From: Acidobacteriota bacterium
GTDB lineage: Bacteria > Acidobacteriota > Terriglobia > Terriglobales > Acidobacteriaceae
Assembly: GCA_021810815.1 (NCBI GenBank)
Contig: JAJZHR010000195.1
Location: forward strand, 1 to 5,519
Direction: 5' to 3'
Length of the DNA: 5,519 nt
Notes under the pieces: model-generated
Told to the model about the DNA's origin: nothing
Databases searched by the model: none
Seen by the model: only the letters and a program-made list of their open reading frames with translations
Shown here: in pieces, positions 5,015 to 5,519 of the stretch
How the letters are laid out: each line of letters starts with the position of its first letter
How positions within the stretch are numbered: position 1 is the first letter of the stretch
Made by a program: the position numbers and the translations under genes

Positions 5015-5519
5015 CTAGCCCTCCGCCGCGCCTGCGCGCGAGCGTACCTGGGCCAGAAGTTCCGGGAGGGTGCCTGACTCCATAGCATCTCTGACCTTCC
5101 GCATCGTGTCAAGGAAGTAGGCCAGGTTGTGCACCGAGTTCAGCACCGCCGCCAGCGTCTCCTTCGACACAAACAGGTGCCGCAGATACGCCCGGCTGTA
5201 CCGCCGGCACACCATGCAACCGCACGCCGGGTCCAGCGGCCCCGAATCCTCCGCATACGCCCGCCCCTTGATATTGATGCGCCCCTGCGATGTGAACAGC
5301 AGCCCGTGCCGCGCCGCCCGCGTCGGCAGCACGCAGTCCATCATGTCCACGCCCAGCGCCGCATACTCCACAATCTCATCCGGATAGCCAACCCCCATCA
5401 CATACCTCGGCTTGTCCTTCGGCAGATAGGGAAGCGTCGCCTCGATGATCTCCCGCGTCCGCTCCCTCGGCTCCCCCACCGAAAGCCCCCCAATCGCGCA
5501 CCCCGGAAAATCCATAACC
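5015..5519 (-). CDS. tgt: Queuine tRNA-ribosyltransferase (TGT), C-terminal part; start beyond window
   Basis: Cytoplasmic enzyme that swaps guanine 34 of Asp, Asn, His and Tyr tRNAs for preQ1, a step of queuosine synthesis. The last 167 residues or so are present; the family is about 370-400 aa, so the N-terminal half lies past the right edge. Counting from the Met encoded at 5515, the sequence shows GGLSVGE (9-15), the loop near the base-binding pocket, and GVDMMDCVLPTR (55-66), where D60 is the nucleophile: it lies 38 residues before the first Zn cysteine, as in E. coli (D264, C302). The Zn ligands C98, C100, C103 and H129 all fit CxCx2C...H, with the typical CRRYSRAYLRHL context. The catalytic half is intact; the stop is TAG. 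The Met at 5515 is internal, not the start. It stands upstream of yajC in the standard tgt-yajC-secD-secF order. Confidence 0.97.
   Translation of the reverse strand, partial: VMDFPGCAIGGLSVGEPRERTREIIEATLPYLPKDKPRYVMGVGYPDEIVEYAALGVDMMDCVLPTRAARHGLLFTSQGRINIKGRAYAEDSGPLDPACGCMVCRRYSRAYLRHLFVSKETLAAVLNSVHNLAYFLDTMRKVRDAMESGTLPELLAQVRSRAGAAEG

Noticed and set aside
1..5519. Search for an undescribed system, mobile element, CRISPR array or RNA gene
   Set aside because: All substantial coding space belongs to well-known families in a familiar order; I saw no terminal inverted repeats, transposase, regularly spaced repeats, tRNA-like or rRNA-like sequence.

Overview
The window is a stretch of a bacterial chromosome in which every supported gene lies on the minus strand. 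Read in the direction of transcription (right to left) the order is tgt (3' part only), yajC, secD, secF, a tonB-family energy transducer, and exbB (nearly complete, cut by the left edge). The order tgt-yajC-secD-secF is the classic Sec accessory cluster. The tonB-exbB genes directly behind it, the character of the TonB protein (short cytoplasmic head, long proline run, Gly-rich linker) and the generally GC-rich sequence suggest an acidobacterium of the Terriglobales/Acidobacteriaceae type. That assignment is inference from remembered gene order and protein style, not from a search. The proteins are certainly those of a diderm (Gram-negative-type) bacterium.

Region by region: 5015-5519 is the C-terminal part of queuine tRNA-ribosyltransferase with its catalytic Asp and Zn site. 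4590-4943 is YajC. 4409-4589 is a 181-base spacer holding a GC-rich hairpin, a TATAAT box and three AACCAG repeats, a plausible control region for secD. 2801-4408 is SecD. 2679-2800 is a 122-base spacer with a strong 13-bp stem-loop. 1716-2678 is SecF. 1596-1715 is a 120-base spacer with the tonB ribosome binding site. 867-1595 is TonB. 706-866 is a 161-base spacer with a short palindrome and the exbB ribosome binding site. 1-705 is ExbB. No spacer exceeds 300 bases. I see no tRNA, rRNA, CRISPR array, insertion sequence or plus-strand gene.

Functionally, YajC, SecD and SecF form the SecDF-YajC complex, which uses the proton motive force to help pull proteins through SecYEG. ExbB (with ExbD, probably just beyond the left edge) and TonB form a second motor that uses the proton motive force, energising outer-membrane transport. 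The window therefore pairs protein export with outer-membrane energisation, two jobs that both support envelope biogenesis and TonB-dependent receptors. Tgt makes the queuosine tRNA modification and is a long-known neighbour of the sec genes.

I found no previously undescribed system. The points worth a second look are small: the secD-secF stem-loop, the secD leader, the 14-proline run in TonB, the uniform use of TAG stops, and the Sec/Ton gene neighbourhood itself.
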